Below are positions 62,197 to 64,000 of a stretch of 64,000 nt of DNA, piece after piece. A program made the translations under genes and the position numbers. How positions within the stretch are numbered: the stretch's first letter is position 1; each line of letters opens with the position of its first letter. The notes under the pieces are model-generated. The model searched no databases, was not told the origin of the DNA, and worked only from the letters and a program-made list of their open reading frames with translations. Origin of the DNA: Mycobacterium shimoidei (GTDB lineage: Bacteria > Actinomycetota > Actinomycetes > Mycobacteriales > Mycobacteriaceae); NCBI GenBank assembly GCA_002101905.1, contig LQPU01000032.1:1-64000 (forward strand), written 5' to 3'.

Positions 62197-62351
62197 CGAC
62201 GCAGCCGCTCGGGCCACAGTCGGCACCGTCGTCGCCGCAGTGGTACGTCACCTCCCCGATATGCAATCGCTCCTACCTGCTCGCCGGGGTGCGGGCCGGC
62301 CTGATCGCCTTGGTTTTGCTGGCGGCGCTCGCCGTCATCGTTCTGGTCTGA
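62193..62351 (+). CDS. Small membrane protein, 52 residues, unknown function
   Basis: The N-terminal half is hydrophilic and Pro/Ser-rich (MTTQPLGPQSAPSSPQWYV). It is followed by one C-terminal membrane segment, GVRAGLIALVLLAALAVIVLV. No clear ribosome site precedes the ATG except through the overlapping leader ORF. I do not recognise the family. Confidence 0.5.
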   Translation: MTTQPLGPQSAPSSPQWYVTSPICNRSYLLAGVRAGLIALVLLAALAVIVLV

Positions 62352-62505
62352 ATTCGACGCCCGCCGCGTGCGCGCCCACCGCGCACGTTCTTGCGGCGCG
62401 CGCAGTCATGGAGCAGGGTTGATCTGGTAAGTGACCACGCGGCGCAGCCCTTGCCCGTGAGTGCTAGAAGATAGGTCGTCAACGACCGCGTATGGAAGGA
62501 GTCTC

Positions 62506-63129
62506 GTGGCTGAATACACTTTGCCGGACTTGGACTGGGACTACGGCGCGCTGGAGCCGCACATCTCGGGGCAAATAAATGAGCTTCACCACAGCAAACA
62601 CCACGCCACATACGTCAAGGGAGCCAACGACGCCCTCGCCAAGCTCGAGGAGGCGCGCAGCAAGGACGACCACTCGTCGGTTTTGTTGAACGAAAAGAAC
62701 CTGGCGTTCAACCTTGCCGGCCACGTCAACCACACGATCTGGTGGAAGAACCTGTCCCCCAACGGAGGTGACAAACCAACCGGCGAACTCGCCGCCGCCA
62801 TCGACGACGCGTTCGGGTCGTTCGACAAGTTCCGCGCGCAGTTCCACGCGGCCGCGACCACTGTGCAGGGATCCGGCTGGGCGGCCCTCGGCTGGGACAA
62901 TCTCGGTGAGAAGCTGCTGATATTCCAGGTCTACGACCACCAGTCCAACTTCCCCCTCGGCATCACTCCGCTGCTGCTGCTCGACATGTGGGAGCACGCC
63001 TTCTACTTGCAGTACAAGAACGTGAAGGTCGACTTCGCCAAGGCGTTCTGGAACGTCGTCAACTGGGAGGACGTCCAATCCCGCTACGCGGCGGCGACTT
63101 CCAAGACCAAGGGCCTCATCGCCGGCTGA
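62506..63129 (+). CDS. sodA: Iron superoxide dismutase
   Basis: The 207-residue enzyme disproportionates superoxide; the mycobacterial protein is exported without a classical signal peptide. GTG 62506 has GGAAGGAG at 62494-62501, and matches the standard N-terminus [21 protein letters not shown]. Metal ligands are His28, His76, Asp160 and His164 ([28 protein letters not shown]), and His145 is present as in the iron enzyme of M. tuberculosis. The gene stands alone, followed by a U-tract terminator. Confidence 0.97.
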   Translation: MAEYTLPDLDWDYGALEPHISGQINELHHSKHHATYVKGANDALAKLEEARSKDDHSSVLLNEKNLAFNLAGHVNHTIWWKNLSPNGGDKPTGELAAAIDDAFGSFDKFRAQFHAAATTVQGSGWAALGWDNLGEKLLIFQVYDHQSNFPLGITPLLLLDMWEHAFYLQYKNVKVDFAKAFWNVVNWEDVQSRYAAATSKTKGLIAG

Positions 63130-63144
63130 CTTCCAACCTTTGCC

Positions 63145-63181
63145 TCGGGGCGTCGCGCAAGCCGCGGCGCCCCGATTTTTT
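63145..63181 (+). terminator. Intrinsic terminator of sodA with T-run
   Basis: The stem is TCGGGGCG-T-CGCG with CGCG-G-CGCCCCGA (12 pairs plus one T-G wobble), the loop CAAGC, and a run of six T follows at 63176-63181. It lies 15 nt after the sodA stop codon. Such a canonical form is uncommon in mycobacteria. Confidence 0.88.
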
Positions 63182-63324
63182 GGGGACCGTGCAGCCTGTC
63201 ATTGTTGCAGTTCGTGCCCGGTTGGCCGTGTCCACTTGCGGGTATCCCCAGCCTGACGCATCCTGAGTCCATCGACCCGTCGGCATATTGCCGGACGGCC
63301 GACCCGAGCAGTACGGAGGGTCAT

Positions 63325-63858
63325 ATGGACGTTGGGCCAAGCGGGGCTGTCGAAGTCGCCCCTTTCCATTCCCATGGCTCCTTGAAGGGATTCGTCATCT
63401 CCGGCCGTTGGCCTGATTCGACCAAGGAGTGGGCGCAGCTGCTGATGGTCGCCGTCAAGGTGGCCTCCTTGCCCGGGCTGCTCTCCACCACAACGGTATT
63501 TGGCGCTCGCGAGGAGCTGCCGGAATCTCCCGAGCCAGGCACCGTCGGACTGGTCCTGGCCGAGGGACCTGTCGTAGGCGAATCCGCAATTCCGCCAGGC
63601 TATTTCGCGGAACGCCAACCGCCCGCGTTGTTGATGCTGCACCCGCCTTCGGAGACGACGCCCTCATTGCCCGAATGCACTGGTGCCGCATCAGGATGCG
63701 TGTTGTTGCCCGGGCTGCCATATCTGGGCCTCGAGCACCGTGCCGCCTGGGTGGAAGCAGAAGCCGATGGCACCATCACCTCGATGGTGAGCCGGGTCGG
63801 GGTCGACCCGATCTCGCACCCGGACACTGCGATTCTCGCGATGTTGCTTGCCGCATAA
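63325..63858 (+). CDS. Conserved protein of unknown function (Rv3847 type)
   Basis: The 177-residue protein starts at ATG 63325 with GGAGGG 5 nt upstream; the length equals Rv3847 as I recall it. It has no signal peptide. Recognisable segments are ISGRWPDSTKEWAQLLMVAVKVASLPGLLSTTTVFGAREE, AIPPGYFAERQPPALLMLHPPSETTP and AAWVEAEADGTITSMVSRVGVDPISHPDTAILAMLLAA, all nearly identical to the M. tuberculosis protein. No function is known. The final 142 bases of the window after it hold no gene I can support. Confidence 0.85.
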   Translation: MDVGPSGAVEVAPFHSHGSLKGFVISGRWPDSTKEWAQLLMVAVKVASLPGLLSTTTVFGAREELPESPEPGTVGLVLAEGPVVGESAIPPGYFAERQPPALLMLHPPSETTPSLPECTGAASGCVLLPGLPYLGLEHRAAWVEAEADGTITSMVSRVGVDPISHPDTAILAMLLAA

Positions 63859-64000
63859 GGCTTTTGCGGTAATCAAATCGACAAATACGGCTAGCCGAAA
63901 TCGTCGCGCACGCTGGTGCCTGGCGAACGTGACCGCTAGCCTGGGGTCGATTGTGCAAGCGGAATTCGAAGGGGAGTAGCCCTCAATCGTCGGGTCGACA

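Overview
The window is about 64 kb of high-GC DNA from a mycobacterium, most likely a slow-growing nontuberculous species. The evidence is a PGRS (Gly-Gly-X repeat) protein and the full arabinogalactan and mycolate cell-wall cluster. Gene order follows the M. tuberculosis segment from Rv3788 to Rv3847, with clear losses and insertions. Comparisons with M. tuberculosis are from memory of that genome and were not computed.

Left part (1-19432): a truncated, secreted PGRS protein on the minus strand; a roughly 1 kb gap with no gene; then a plus-strand series: a Gre-factor-like protein, a GtrA-family membrane protein, dprE1-dprE2 (decaprenylphosphoryl-arabinose synthesis), and the arabinosyltransferases aftA-embC-embA-embB. 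Most genes in this series abut or overlap. A perfect tandem 57-bp repeat sits exactly on the ATGA stop/start overlap of embA and embB.

Middle part (19433-43105): an accessory pair encodes a small Pro-rich membrane protein and an 827-residue membrane-anchored beta-propeller-like protein, with a strongly structured inverted repeat beside accD4. The mycolate condensation operon fadD32-pks13-accD4 follows. Then come the Rv3802c-type lipase, fbpD and fbpA (antigen 85 family), aftB, ubiA, a decaprenylphosphoryl-phosphoribose phosphatase, glfT2 and glf. The divergent erp (pirG) gene closes the block. Together these genes make the decaprenyl-arabinose donor, build galactan and arabinan, condense mycolic acids and attach them to arabinan.

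Right part (43106-64000): a peptidoglycan-amidase-like LGFP protein, a HAD phosphatase, two acyltransferases, a Rieske/metallo-hydrolase protein, and an FAD dehydrogenase with its TetR regulator and two matching operators. These are followed by serS, a septum-formation-like protein, a zincin, a small Cys-rich protein, a phosphoglycerate-mutase-family protein, pheA, an IdeR-box-preceded DUF2470 protein, a CPBP protease, an LCP protein, glpQ1, a membrane protein preceded by MIRU-type 56-bp repeats with coupled mini-ORFs, a DnaA-box cluster, a small membrane ORF, sodA, and an Rv3847-type protein.

Relative to M. tuberculosis, the window lacks the sulfolipid locus (papA2-mmpL8-papA1-pks2-fadD23), bfrB, one of three acyltransferases and the Rv3796-Rv3798 genes. 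The most unusual elements are the two MIRU-like coupled repeats, the DnaA-box cluster near 61.8 kb, the paired TetR operators, the bidirectional terminator that contains two stop codons, and the uncharacterised propeller protein inserted in the cell-wall cluster.
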